A DNA stretch of 35,802 nt from assembly GCF_003346515.1 (NCBI RefSeq), contig NZ_QQNA01000012.1:1-35802 (forward strand), in the 5' to 3' direction. Positions 15,715 to 23,789 of the stretch are shown here, in pieces (within the stretch, counting starts at the first letter, position 1; each line of letters opens with the position of its first letter). The translations under genes were made by a program, and so were the position numbers. The notes under the pieces are model-generated. The model saw only the letters and a list, made by a program, of their open reading frames with translations, made no database searches and was not told the DNA's origin. Source of the DNA: Streptomyces corynorhini. GTDB lineage: Bacteria; Actinomycetota; Actinomycetes; Streptomycetales; Streptomycetaceae.

Positions 15715-17028
15715 ATGTCTGATGAGTCTCAGCCTCCCACACCACCCGGGACGCTCTCCCCGATACCTCCGGCGCCCTCCTTCGCCCCGGCGGCGGAGGG
15801 CGCCGGGAGCCGCCCGCCCGCCGCCCTCCCGGCCTCCTCGCCCTGGCGCACCCGGTTCCTGATCGCCGGACTCGTGCTCGCCGCGCTCAATCTCCGCCCC
15901 GCCATCACCAGCCTCGGCTCGCTCCTCGAAGAGGTACGGGTCGGGCTGCACATGAGCGGCAGCGTCGCGGGCGTCCTCACCTCCGTACCGCCCCTGTGCT
16001 TCGCGGTCTTCGGCTTCGCCGCACCCCGGCTGGCCCGGCGGTTCGGGCCCGGTGTCGTCGTCCTCGCGGGCATGGTCGCGATCACGGCGGGCGTGGCCCT
16101 GCGGGCCTTCGCCGGCGGTACGGTCCTCTTCCTCGCCGCCAGCGCGTGCGCGCTCATGGGCATCGCCGTCAGCAACGTGCTGATGCCGGTGATCGTCAAG
16201 CGTTACTTCCCCGACCGGGTCGGCACCATGACCGGGCTGTACTCGATGGCGCTCGCCCTCGGTACGGCGGGCGCGGCGGCGGTGACGGTTCCCCTGACCC
16301 GGGCGCTCGGCGGCTGGCGGCCGGGGCTGGGGATCTGGGCCGTGCTCGCCGCCGTGGCCGTACTGCCCTGGCTCGGGCTGATCCGCGAGCGCGGCGCGGG
16401 TCAGGGGGCGGCGGACCCGTCCCCGGCCCCCTCCGCCCTGCGGCTCGGCCGCAGCCGTACGGCCTGGGCGCTGGCCTGTTTCTTCGGCCTCCAGGCCAGC
16501 GGCGCGTACATCACCATGGGCTGGATGCCGCAGATCTTCCGCGACGCGGGCGTCTCGGCGGGCACCGCGGGGCTGCTGCTCGCCCTGATCATGGTGATGG
16601 GCGTGCCGCTGGCCTTCGTGATCCCGCGCACGGCCGCCCGGATGACGAACCAGGCACCGTTGGTCATCGGCCTCGGGCTCTGCGGACTGGCCGCCTACGC
16701 GGGCCTGTACGTCGCACCGGCCCAGGGCGCCTGGCTGTGGGCGCTGATGCTGGGCATCTCGAACTGCGCCTTCCCGCTGGCCCTCACCATGATCGGCATG
16801 CGGTCGCGTACCGGCGCGGGTGTGGTGCGGCTCTCCGCCTTCGCCCAGAGCACCGGCTATCTGATCTCCATCCCCGGTCCGCTGCTGGTCGGTGTGCTCT
16901 ACCAGCACACGGGCGGCTGGGGGCTGCCGATCGCGCTGATGGCGGGGCTCCTGGTGCCGCAGATGCTGGCGGGCGCGGTCGCGGGGCGGGACCGGACGAT
17001 CGAGGACGAGACCCGGGTGCGAGACTGA
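15715..17028 (+). CDS. CynX/NimT family MFS transporter
   Basis: A 437-residue, 12-helix major facilitator. After a ~40-residue Pro/Ala-rich cytoplasmic tail come the first helix (LIAGLVLAALNLRPAITSLG), the CynX/NimT mark NLRPAI, and AAPRLARRFGPG in the helix 2-3 loop. VNM-type segments NVLMPVIVKRYFPDRVGTMTGLYS also fit the family. Known relatives move cyanate or nitroimidazole-like compounds; the substrate here is not predictable. ATG 15715 has no separate ribosome binding site because the operator occupies that position, so a very short leader is likely. A 38-residue membrane protein follows 4 bp after the stop. Confidence 0.9.
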   Translation: MSDESQPPTPPGTLSPIPPAPSFAPAAEGAGSRPPAALPASSPWRTRFLIAGLVLAALNLRPAITSLGSLLEEVRVGLHMSGSVAGVLTSVPPLCFAVFGFAAPRLARRFGPGVVVLAGMVAITAGVALRAFAGGTVLFLAASACALMGIAVSNVLMPVIVKRYFPDRVGTMTGLYSMALALGTAGAAAVTVPLTRALGGWRPGLGIWAVLAAVAVLPWLGLIRERGAGQGAADPSPAPSALRLGRSRTAWALACFFGLQASGAYITMGWMPQIFRDAGVSAGTAGLLLALIMVMGVPLAFVIPRTAARMTNQAPLVIGLGLCGLAAYAGLYVAPAQGAWLWALMLGISNCAFPLALTMIGMRSRTGAGVVRLSAFAQSTGYLISIPGPLLVGVLYQHTGGWGLPIALMAGLLVPQMLAGAVAGRDRTIEDETRVRD

Positions 17029-17032
17029 GGGC

Positions 17033-17149
17033 ATGCCAGTCCTCGACCCGAATCCCCAGAACGGCCAGCGGAAGCTGCTGCTCGTCTTCGGCACCATCAT
17101 CGGCATCATGGTGATCATCAGCATCGTGGCCACCATCGCCAGCCCGTAA
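17033..17149 (+). CDS. SGM_5486-family transporter-associated microprotein
   Basis: A 38-residue protein, MPVLDPNPQNGQ then RKLLLVF, with one transmembrane helix (about 15-36) ending in TIASP. It starts 4 bp after the MFS stop. I recall an annotated Streptomyces family named SGM_5486 transporter-associated protein with almost this sequence and the same position behind CynX/NimT exporters. The tight spacing implies co-translation and a role as a small membrane partner of the transporter; that role is inference. A GC-rich imperfect hairpin follows the TAA. Confidence 0.85.
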   Translation: MPVLDPNPQNGQRKLLLVFGTIIGIMVIISIVATIASP

Positions 17150-17160
17150 CGACAGGGGGG

Positions 17161-17188
17161 CCTGCTCCCCCATCCCCTAGGGGGCAGG
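17161..17188 (+). terminator. Imperfect hairpin after MFS operon
   Basis: CCTGCTCCCCC (17161-17171) pairs with GGGGGCAGG (17180-17188) with a small bulge, 11 nt after the microprotein stop. Confidence 0.45.
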
Positions 17189-17309
17189 GGTCAGGGTGAA
17201 GTGGGTGGGTCACCGGATGGGCGGGGCGGTCCGCGGTCCGTAGGTTCTGAGGTAGCCCGGACCGGGAGGTCCGGACACCACGGACCCCGCCCGATCCACG
17301 GAGGTGGCC

Positions 17310-17519
17310 ATGTCGGCCCACACGCACCCCCGGACCCGCTCCCAGGCTCCCTCCGGTGGCGTCGGCGTCCGGCTGCCGTGGTGGTCCATAGCCCTGCCCG
17401 CGCTCGCCTTCGGCGTGCTCCTCCTCCTGATGTCCGGCCCCGGTCAGGCGCACGCCGCCACGGACGATCCGGCGGTCGGCCGGATCCTGGAGCACATCCA
17501 TCTGACTCTCGCCCGATAG
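17310..17519 (+). CDS. Small single-helix membrane or secreted protein
   Basis: A 69-residue hypothetical. A polar N-terminus (about 1-24) is followed by one hydrophobic helix (WWSIALPALAFGVLLLLMS) ending in GQAHA, which could be a signal peptidase site, then a short tail ILEHIHLTLAR. ATG 17310 has GGAGG 5 nt upstream. A leader hairpin CCGGACC/GGTCCGG (17257-17274) precedes it. It is 91 bp ahead of the phosphatase gene on the same strand. I recognise no family. Confidence 0.7.
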   Translation: MSAHTHPRTRSQAPSGGVGVRLPWWSIALPALAFGVLLLLMSGPGQAHAATDDPAVGRILEHIHLTLAR

Positions 17520-17610
17520 CACCGGTGGGCCCCGGCCGGGTTCACCCGTGCCGGGGGCCGCACACCAACACCCTGCGCCCTGTGGCACCTTTCGTGCGAA
17601 GCTGGAGTGC

Positions 17611-18129
17611 ATGAGCGTCGATACACCCCGAAGGATCGTCCTACTCCGGCACGCGAAGGCCGACTGGCCCGAGGTGTCCGATCATGAGCGTCCGCTCGCC
17701 GAGAGAGGCCGCAAGGACGCGTCGGTGGCGGGCCGGACGCTGGCCGGTACCGGCATCGACGTCGACCTGGTGCTCTGCTCGACCTCGGTGCGAACGCGCG
17801 AGACCTGGAAGCTGGCCGTGCAGGAGCTGCCCCAGCGCCCGAAGACCGTTTACGAGGAGCGGCTCTACGAGGCATCGCTCGGTGAGCTGATCGCCGTGGT
17901 CAACGAGACGCCCGAGGAGGTGAACGACCTCCTCCTGGTCGGTCACAACCCCGGTACGCACGCGCTGGCCGACGCCCTCGCCGGCCAGGGCGAGGGCGGT
18001 GCGCTGGCCCGGATGAACCGGAGCGGCTTCCCCACCTCGTCGTTCGCCGTGATCAGCTTCAGCGGCACCTGGAAGTCGGTGGAACACGGAGTGGGCAGGC
18101 TCGATCAGTTCTGGAGCCCGCACGACTGA
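17611..18129 (+). CDS. SixA/histidine phosphatase superfamily protein
   Basis: A 172-residue phosphatase of the branch-1 histidine phosphatase superfamily, SixA-like in size. The catalytic RHxK motif is LLRHAKAD with R13-H14, and the second catalytic His is in LLVGHNPG near residue 112. ERPLAERGRKDA and LCSTSVRTRET are typical SixA/RHG segments. ATG 17611 follows CTGGAG. SixA removes phosphate from His of phosphorelay proteins in E. coli; actinobacterial substrates are not known, so a general phosphohistidine or small-molecule phosphatase is as likely. A 16-bp tandem array starts on the last base of its stop codon. Confidence 0.9.
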   Translation: MSVDTPRRIVLLRHAKADWPEVSDHERPLAERGRKDASVAGRTLAGTGIDVDLVLCSTSVRTRETWKLAVQELPQRPKTVYEERLYEASLGELIAVVNETPEEVNDLLLVGHNPGTHALADALAGQGEGGALARMNRSGFPTSSFAVISFSGTWKSVEHGVGRLDQFWSPHD

Positions 18130-18224
18130 CCGCGCGCGTAACGGACCGCGCGCGTAACGGACCGCGCGCGTAACGGACCGCGCGCGTAACGGACCGCGCG
18201 CGTAACGGACCGCGCGCGTACGGG
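18129..18224. repeat. 16-bp tandem repeat, 5 perfect copies plus one degenerate
   Basis: ACCGCGCGCGTAACGG is repeated exactly from 18129 to 18208, then once with changes to 18224. The first A is the last base of the phosphatase TGA. Each unit contains the self-complementary CGCGCG. Further palindromic CGTACG words follow, including CCGTACGTACGG at 18238-18249. Confidence 0.9.
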
Positions 18225-18428
18225 CCGTACGCACGGACCGTACGTACGGACCCCGTGCCCACGGAGCCCGCGCGCACGCAGTCCGTACGCGTACGACCCC
18301 GGGTCCTGGGGCCGGAGCGCCGCGCGCCGTACGGAGCCGCCGCACAGCGGCCCGGCATGCGAAGACCCCGGCTTCCCCGCCGGGGTCTTCGGACGTCTCA
18401 GGGCATCGGGGCCGCGCTTCGCGCCGGG
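18225..18428. other. Convergent intergenic region, phosphatase / serB
   Basis: Together with the array before it, about 300 bp lack a gene. The left part is rich in CGTACG palindromes; the right part holds the hairpin at 18361-18390. No coding signal that I trust. Confidence 0.6.
18361..18390. terminator. Bidirectional hairpin terminator
   Basis: GAAGACCCCGGC (18361-18372) with GCCGGGGTCTTC (18379-18390), perfect 12-bp stem, 6-nt loop, between convergent phosphatase and serB. Confidence 0.8.
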
Positions 18429-19649
18429 TCAGCCGTCCTCGCCGTCGGCCGCCTCCACCTCCTCGCGCGTGATGCCCAGCAGATACAGCACCGTGTCGAG
18501 GAACGGTACGTTCACCGCCGTGTGAGCCGCCTCGCGGACCACCGGCTTCGCGTTGAAGGCGACCCCCAGCCCCGCCGCGTTCAGCATGTCCAGATCGTTG
18601 GCCCCGTCGCCGATCGCGACCGTCTGCGCCAGCGGCACCCCGGCCTCGGCCGCGAACCTGCGCAGCAGCCGGGCCTTGCCCGCCCGGTCGACGATCTCGC
18701 CGACCACCCGGCCCGTGAGCTTCCCGTCCACGATCTCCAGCGTGTTGGCAGAGGCGAAATCCAGCCCCAGCTGATCCTGGAGCGCGTCGGTGACCTGAGT
18801 GAATCCCCCGGACACGACGCCCACCTGGTACCCGAGGCGCTTGAGCGTACGGACCAGGGTGCGGGCCCCCGGCGTCAGCCGGACCTCGGCGCGCACCTTC
18901 TCCACGACCGACGCGTCGAGCCCGGCGAGCAGCGCCACCCGGGCGTGCAAGGACTGCTCGAAGTCCAACTCGCCGCGCATGGCCCTGGCCGTCACCTCGG
19001 CCACCTCGTCCTCGCAGCCGGCGTGCGCCGCGAACATCTCGATGACCTCGTCCTGGATGAGGGTCGAGTCCACGTCCATCACCACGAGCCGCTGGGCCCG
19101 CCGGTGCAGTCCGGCCGAGACGACCGCGACGTCGACACCGATCTCAGCGCCCGCCGGGGCCAGCGCCGTGCGCAGAGGCCCGGTCTCCACGCCGGACACC
19201 GCGAACTCCACAGCGGTGACCGGGTACTTCGCGAGCCGGAAGATCCGGTCGATATTGCCGCCCGTGGCGGTGATGCTGGCCGCTATGGCGGCCGTCGACG
19301 CGGCGGTGAGCGGATGCCCGAGCACCGTGACATGGGAACGGCCGCTGCCGCGTGGCCGGTTGTCGCCCGTGCCGGAAATGATCTCGGCCTGGAGTCTGAG
19401 CGAGTCGGTCCAACTGTGCACGGTCGCCCGCAGCGCGCCCTCGCTCGTACCCTCCGCGGTCGGCGCGGTGATCAGCGCGCACAGAACGATACGGCCACGG
19501 GTGACGACCTGCTCGATGTCGATCACATCGACGGAGTAGGCGGCGAGAGTGTCGAAGAGTCCTGCGGTGATCCCGGGACGGTCCTTCCCGAAGATCTTGA
19601 CCAGAAGAGTGGGGACATCGGCGGTCCGGGGTGGCTGAGATGCGCTCAT
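18429..19649 (-). CDS. serB: Phosphoserine phosphatase SerB with two ACT domains
   Basis: A 406-residue enzyme releasing serine from phosphoserine, the last step of serine synthesis. Two N-terminal ACT-type domains (about 13-90 and 105-175) precede the HAD domain, the layout of actinobacterial SerB2. HAD motif I is MDVDST with nucleophile D192 and D194; motif II Ser280 in VVSGGFTQ; Lys325; motif III GDGAND at 347-352. I chose ATG 19649 because the ACT domain begins shortly after; upstream in-frame codons are low in coding character. ACT domains suggest amino-acid (serine) feedback. Its end converges on the phosphatase gene. Confidence 0.95.
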   Translation of the reverse strand: MSASQPPRTADVPTLLVKIFGKDRPGITAGLFDTLAAYSVDVIDIEQVVTRGRIVLCALITAPTAEGTSEGALRATVHSWTDSLRLQAEIISGTGDNRPRGSGRSHVTVLGHPLTAASTAAIAASITATGGNIDRIFRLAKYPVTAVEFAVSGVETGPLRTALAPAGAEIGVDVAVVSAGLHRRAQRLVVMDVDSTLIQDEVIEMFAAHAGCEDEVAEVTARAMRGELDFEQSLHARVALLAGLDASVVEKVRAEVRLTPGARTLVRTLKRLGYQVGVVSGGFTQVTDALQDQLGLDFASANTLEIVDGKLTGRVVGEIVDRAGKARLLRRFAAEAGVPLAQTVAIGDGANDLDMLNAAGLGVAFNAKPVVREAAHTAVNVPFLDTVLYLLGITREEVEAADGEDG

Positions 19650-19993
19650 GGTGGTTCCACCGTATCGGGCGGAGCGCGGGTAATCGCCGGGTGTCCCGCG
19701 TACCGGACGTCCCACGGACGGACATGGCGCGATCGCGTGCCACGGCCCGGACGGACGGTCCGCCCGCGGCGATCTTTTGTCCAGGATGCCGCCATTCCTG
19801 ACCTTCACGCACGATCAAGACGCTTTTATGTGTGCTTTATGTTGATCGGGGCCTTCCTCCCGCGCCGTTACATGCTTGTGCCGGTAATGCACCTGACCTG
19901 GCTTTCACAGAGGGGAGCCAGCCTGAAATAGTTCCCCACGATGTTCGCCGTCCCTAGACTCCCTGCGATGGGGGAAACTCGGGGGAAAGACAA
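19650..19993. promoter_or_regulatory. Divergent promoter region serB / FHA-ABC
   Basis: 344 bp without a gene. A low-GC patch around 19810-19850 contains the inverted arms GATCAA (19813-19818) and TTGATC (19842-19847) and a near-direct repeat GCTTTTATGT/GCTTTATGT. Nearer the ABC gene, TAGACT at 19955-19960 is a good -10 without a clear -35; it would start the transcript about 27 nt before the GTG at 19994. Confidence 0.5.
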
Positions 19994-22666
19994 GTGGGGC
20001 ATGGAGTGCCGGAACTCGTACTTGAATTGAACGGAAGAACCTGGACGCTCGACCCGTCCAGGTCGTACACTCTCGGGCGCGATCCGCAGGGTGATCTGGT
20101 GATCGACGACGCCCGGGTTTCCTGGCGGCACGCCACCGTCAGCTGGGCCGGGGGCGGTTGGGTCATCGAGGACCACGGCTCCACCAACGGCACGTATGCC
20201 GAAGGGCGGCGCGTCCAGCGGCTGGAGATCGGCGCGGGCTCGTCCATACACCTCGGGAACGCCACCGACGGACCCCGGGTGAGCCTCACCGGGGCGGACG
20301 CAGGTCAGGGCGCGAGCGGCGCCGCCTACGGAGGGCAGGCGGCTCCCGGCTGGGCGCCCCAACAGCAGGCACAGGCACAGGCTCAGCAGCAGGCACAGGC
20401 CCAGCAGCAGGCACAGGCACAGGCCCAGCAGCAGGCACAGGCACAGGCCCAGGCACAGCAGCGGGCCCCCGGCCGGCAGCAGGGGTGGCCGCAGCCGCAG
20501 CAGCAGGCCCCGCAGCAGCAGGCCCCGGGGCAGGGCCAGTTCCCGCACCAGCAGGACGGCGGCTCCGGCGGCTCCGGCGGCCACGCGCCGCGCGGCCACG
20601 AGCCGAGCGCGGCCCCCGGTCCCGGCGGCGCGGCGGGGGCCCCACCGGTGCACGGGGACCGCAGCCCGACCACCTTCCACCAGTTCTCGCTCGGTCGCGT
20701 CATGCGTATCGGCCGCGCGCTGGAGAACGAACTGGTGGTCTCCGACCTCCAGGTCTCCCGCCACCACGCCGAGTTCACGGCGACCCCCGACGGCCGTTAC
20801 GAGATCCACGACCTCGGATCCCACAACGGCACGTACGTCAACGGCCAGCCGATCGCCAAGTCCGGCACCGTACACCTCGGCCCCACCGACATCGTCGGCG
20901 TCGGACACTCGACCTTCCGGCTCGTCGGCGACCGGCTGGAGGAGTTCGTCGACACCGGCGAGGTGTCCTTCTCCGCCCGCCATCTGACGGTGACGGTCGA
21001 CGGCGGCAAGCAGATCCTCAAGGACGTCTCCTTCGGCGTCCCCGAGAAGTCCCTGGTCGCGGTCATCGGCCCGTCGGGCTCCGGCAAGTCCACCCTGCTC
21101 AAGGCGCTCACCGGCTACCGCCCCGCCGACCAGGGCGACGTCCTGTACGACAACCGGAATCTGTACAAGCAGTTCGCCGAGCTGCGCCAGCGCATCGGTC
21201 TGGTCCCGCAGGACGACATCCTGCACAAGGAGCTGACCGTCAAGAAGGCCCTCAAGTACGCGGCCAGGCTCCGCTTCCCCGGCGACACCGCCGAGGCCGA
21301 GCGCGAGGCCCGGATCGGCGAGGTGCTGGGCGAGCTGAAGCTCGACATCCACAAGGGCAAGAAGATCACCTCGCTCTCGGGCGGCCAGCGCAAGCGGGTC
21401 TCCGTCGCCCTGGAGCTGCTCACCAAGCCGTCGCTGATCTTCCTGGACGAGCCGACCTCCGGCCTCGACCCGGGCATGGACCGCGACGTCATGCAGCTGC
21501 TGCGCGGCCTGGCCGACGACGGCCGTACGGTCCTGGTCGTCACCCACTCCGTGGCTGAGCTGGCGATCTGCGACAAGCTCCTGGTCATGGCGCCGGGCGG
21601 CTCCGTGGCGTACTTCGGCCCGCCGGAGGAGGCGCTCAACTTCTTCGGCTACACCAGCTGGGCCGATGTCTTCTCGGCCTTCGAGAACTACCGCGACTAC
21701 GACTGGGCGGGCCGCTGGCGCGGCTCGCAGCACTACCAGATGTACGCGGCGGACATCGACGCCGTGGCCGCGCAGTCCGTCCACATGCCGCCGCCGCAGC
21801 AGATGCGCCCGCCCAAGGCACAGAGCTGGGCCGCCCAGCTCTGGACCCTGATCCGCCGCTACGCCTCGGTGATCGCCTCCGACAAGGGGTTCATGGCGCT
21901 CCTGGTGGCCCTGCCCGCCGTGCTCGGCGTGGTCAGTACCGTCATCCCCGCGAAGTTCGGCCTCGGCCCGCCCGAGCTGCCCTCCCGCTTCAACAGCGGC
22001 GCGGGCACGATCATGCTGGTCCTCATGGTCGGCATGTGCTTCACCGGCGCGGCCAACTCCGTACGTGAACTGATCAAGGAACGGGTGATCTACGAACGGG
22101 AACGGGCCACCGGGCTGTCCCGCTCCGCCTACCTGATGTCAAAGGTGATCACCCTCGGTGTGATCACGGCGATCCAGGGCGTCATCATCTGCGGGATCGG
22201 CTTCTTCCCCCGCGCCCTGCCCGCCGAGGGCCTGATCATGCCGCCCGCCGTCGAGATGTGCCTCGTCGTGATCGCCCTGGGCATCACCTCGATGATGTTC
22301 GGCCTGGTCATCTCCTCGCTGGTGAAGACCGCCGAGAAGACCATGCCGCTGCTGGTCATGTTCGCGATCGTCCAGGTCGTCTTCACCGGCGTCCTCTTCC
22401 AGCTGTTCGACTCGCCGGGCCTGGAGCAGTTCGCGTGGCTGATGCCCGCCCGCTGGGCCATAGCGGGCGCGGGCACGACGCTCGACCTGGCGCACCTGAT
22501 GGCGCCCTGGGACATCAACAACCCCACCAGCCTGGATCCCCTGTGGTCCCACTCGGTGGGCCAGTGGATCATGAACATCTCGGTCCTGCTCCTCATGGCG
22601 GCCGCCCTCGGCGTCGTGGTGTCGCGGCTGCTGCGCCGCCACGAGCCGGAGGTCATGCGCAAGTGA
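19994..22666 (+). CDS. ABCG-type ABC transporter with two FHA domains
   Basis: An 890-residue half-transporter in one chain. FHA domain 1 (about 8-95: LGRD, RVSWRHA, STNGTY) is followed by a Gln/Ala repeat linker (123-185), FHA domain 2 (about 228-312: IGRALEN, VSRHHAE, SHNGTYVNG), the nucleotide-binding domain (Walker A GPSGSGKST 359-367, LSGGQ 461-465, Walker B LIFLDE 481-486), then about six helices of an ABC2-type membrane domain (from ~640). The order matches Rv1747 of M. tuberculosis, whose FHA domains bind phosphothreonine after Ser/Thr-kinase action and which exports an envelope component. GTG 20006 (PELVLELNG) is an equally possible start. No kinase is adjacent. Confidence 0.93.
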   Translation: MGHGVPELVLELNGRTWTLDPSRSYTLGRDPQGDLVIDDARVSWRHATVSWAGGGWVIEDHGSTNGTYAEGRRVQRLEIGAGSSIHLGNATDGPRVSLTGADAGQGASGAAYGGQAAPGWAPQQQAQAQAQQQAQAQQQAQAQAQQQAQAQAQAQQRAPGRQQGWPQPQQQAPQQQAPGQGQFPHQQDGGSGGSGGHAPRGHEPSAAPGPGGAAGAPPVHGDRSPTTFHQFSLGRVMRIGRALENELVVSDLQVSRHHAEFTATPDGRYEIHDLGSHNGTYVNGQPIAKSGTVHLGPTDIVGVGHSTFRLVGDRLEEFVDTGEVSFSARHLTVTVDGGKQILKDVSFGVPEKSLVAVIGPSGSGKSTLLKALTGYRPADQGDVLYDNRNLYKQFAELRQRIGLVPQDDILHKELTVKKALKYAARLRFPGDTAEAEREARIGEVLGELKLDIHKGKKITSLSGGQRKRVSVALELLTKPSLIFLDEPTSGLDPGMDRDVMQLLRGLADDGRTVLVVTHSVAELAICDKLLVMAPGGSVAYFGPPEEALNFFGYTSWADVFSAFENYRDYDWAGRWRGSQHYQMYAADIDAVAAQSVHMPPPQQMRPPKAQSWAAQLWTLIRRYASVIASDKGFMALLVALPAVLGVVSTVIPAKFGLGPPELPSRFNSGAGTIMLVLMVGMCFTGAANSVRELIKERVIYERERATGLSRSAYLMSKVITLGVITAIQGVIICGIGFFPRALPAEGLIMPPAVEMCLVVIALGITSMMFGLVISSLVKTAEKTMPLLVMFAIVQVVFTGVLFQLFDSPGLEQFAWLMPARWAIAGAGTTLDLAHLMAPWDINNPTSLDPLWSHSVGQWIMNISVLLLMAAALGVVVSRLLRRHEPEVMRK
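20362..20462 (+). repeat. CAG-rich low-complexity tract coding Gln/Ala linker
   Basis: Imperfect tandem CAGGCACAGGCCCAGCAG-type units encode alternating Gln and Ala between the two FHA domains of the transporter. The tract stays in frame; length variation by slippage would lengthen or shorten the linker by whole codons only when changes are multiples of three. Confidence 0.8.
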
Positions 22667-22700
22667 CGCCGGCGTCCGGCCCGCGGTGCCGCGACGACAG

Positions 22701-22749
22701 CACGCCGGAGGGCGGCACCCCCGTGGTGGGGGTGCCGCCCTCCGGCGTG
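22701..22749. terminator. Strong 22-bp hairpin terminator
   Basis: Perfect 22-bp stem: arms 22701-22722 and 22728-22749 with 5-nt loop GTGGT, between the convergent ABC and transglycosylase genes. Confidence 0.9.
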
Positions 22750-22795
22750 TGCCGTACCGGTCCGTGCGCGGTGGATCCGTGCGTGGGTGCCCGGA

Positions 22796-23518
22796 TCAGT
22801 AGGCGCTGTTGACGTTGTCCATCGATCCGTACTTGTCCGCGGCGTAGTTGCACGCGGCCACGATGTTGGAGACCGGGTTGTAGATGTCGTTCGGCGTGCC
22901 CTTGACGTGGTACGCCTTGAAGGTCGGCGGGATGACCTGCAGCAGGCCCTTCGAGGGGATGCCGTTCTGGGCGTTGATGTCCCAGAGGTTGATCGCCTTC
23001 GGGTTACCGCTCGACTCGCGGATGATGTTGCGGTGGATGCCGTTGTAGCTGCCGGGGATGCCGTGCTTCTTCATGATCGCCAGCGACTCGCGGATCCAGC
23101 CGTCGAGGTTGTTCGGGTAGACGGGCTTACGGGTGGCGGACCGGCTGGCGGCCGTCTTGGCGCGCTTCTTCGCGTCGGCCTTGGCCTTCGCCTCGGCCTT
23201 CGCCTTGGCGGCGGCCTTCGCCTTCGCGTCGGCCTCGCTCTTGGTCTTGTCCGAGGCCGTGGCCTTGGCGCTGGTGTGCTGCTTGGCGATGATCGCGTGC
23301 ACGGCAGAAGCCTGGGAGCCGTCCGTGGTCGAGCTCCAGGCCACCTGGGAGGCGGACGCGGGCTTCGACTGGGACGTGGAGCCGGCTTCGGCGGAGCCGC
23401 CGTTGCCGGGAACCAGCGAGAACGTGACCGCGGCGACTCCGGCGGCGGCGACGCCGGCCATGGAAGCCTTCTGGGTCTTGTTCAGGCGACTGAGGCCAGG
23501 GGTGCGTGACGAGAACAT
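22796..23518 (-). CDS. Secreted lytic transglycosylase, SLT domain
   Basis: A 240-residue exported peptidoglycan-cleaving enzyme. A signal region spans about 12-45 (KTQKASMAGVAAAGVAAVTFSLV). A Lys/Ala-rich, probably helical linker follows (95-125). The SLT domain (about 137-240) has the catalytic Glu168 in IIRESSGNP and the GLLQVIPPTF and NPVSNIVAACNYA motifs of the family. ATG 23518 has an AAGAGG-like site about 9 nt upstream. Cell-wall turnover or resuscitation-type remodelling is the expected role. I looked for the c-di-AMP (ydaO) riboswitch often found before such genes and did not see it. Confidence 0.92.
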   Translation of the reverse strand: MFSSRTPGLSRLNKTQKASMAGVAAAGVAAVTFSLVPGNGGSAEAGSTSQSKPASASQVAWSSTTDGSQASAVHAIIAKQHTSAKATASDKTKSEADAKAKAAAKAKAEAKAKADAKKRAKTAASRSATRKPVYPNNLDGWIRESLAIMKKHGIPGSYNGIHRNIIRESSGNPKAINLWDINAQNGIPSKGLLQVIPPTFKAYHVKGTPNDIYNPVSNIVAACNYAADKYGSMDNVNSAY

Positions 23519-23789
23519 AGAGACGTACCTCTTCGAATAGCGGATGTCGCGGAGGCCGGATGGCCAGCCTGCTCGGCGGCGACTGGGCAATTGTTAGCGG
23601 CCGCAAAATGCCCTGGCAAAGGTGTGACGTACGACCCGGGATAGTGGAGCGGGGCGCCGTGAAGGCGCCCCGCCGACCGTTTATCCCGCGTTCACACCCC
23701 TTTATCCGTCGACTAGTGCTGTTCGTAAGTGACGTGCGTCCTATGCCTGGGCTCACATCGCAGGCATAACGACTTGACCATGCGTTGCT
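23519..23789 (-). promoter_or_regulatory. Leader/promoter region of transglycosylase
   Basis: 271 bp, AT-richer than its surroundings. It includes a 10-bp stem around GGGGCGCC (23651-23658) / GGCGCCCC (23664-23671), and an 8-bp hairpin TATGCCTG (23742-23749) / CAGGCATA (23761-23768) just behind the QueA-like stop. A 22-codon frame with a TTA codon (23781 to 23713) overlaps that hairpin. No promoter I would stake a position on. Confidence 0.5.

Noticed and set aside
18129..18224. CRISPR-like array
   Set aside because: Units are 16 bp and directly adjacent with no spacers; no cas genes. It is a simple tandem repeat.
23519..23789. c-di-AMP (ydaO) riboswitch before the transglycosylase
   Set aside because: Expected in this context, but the conserved CCGAACCCGTCAG-type blocks are not present on the minus strand.
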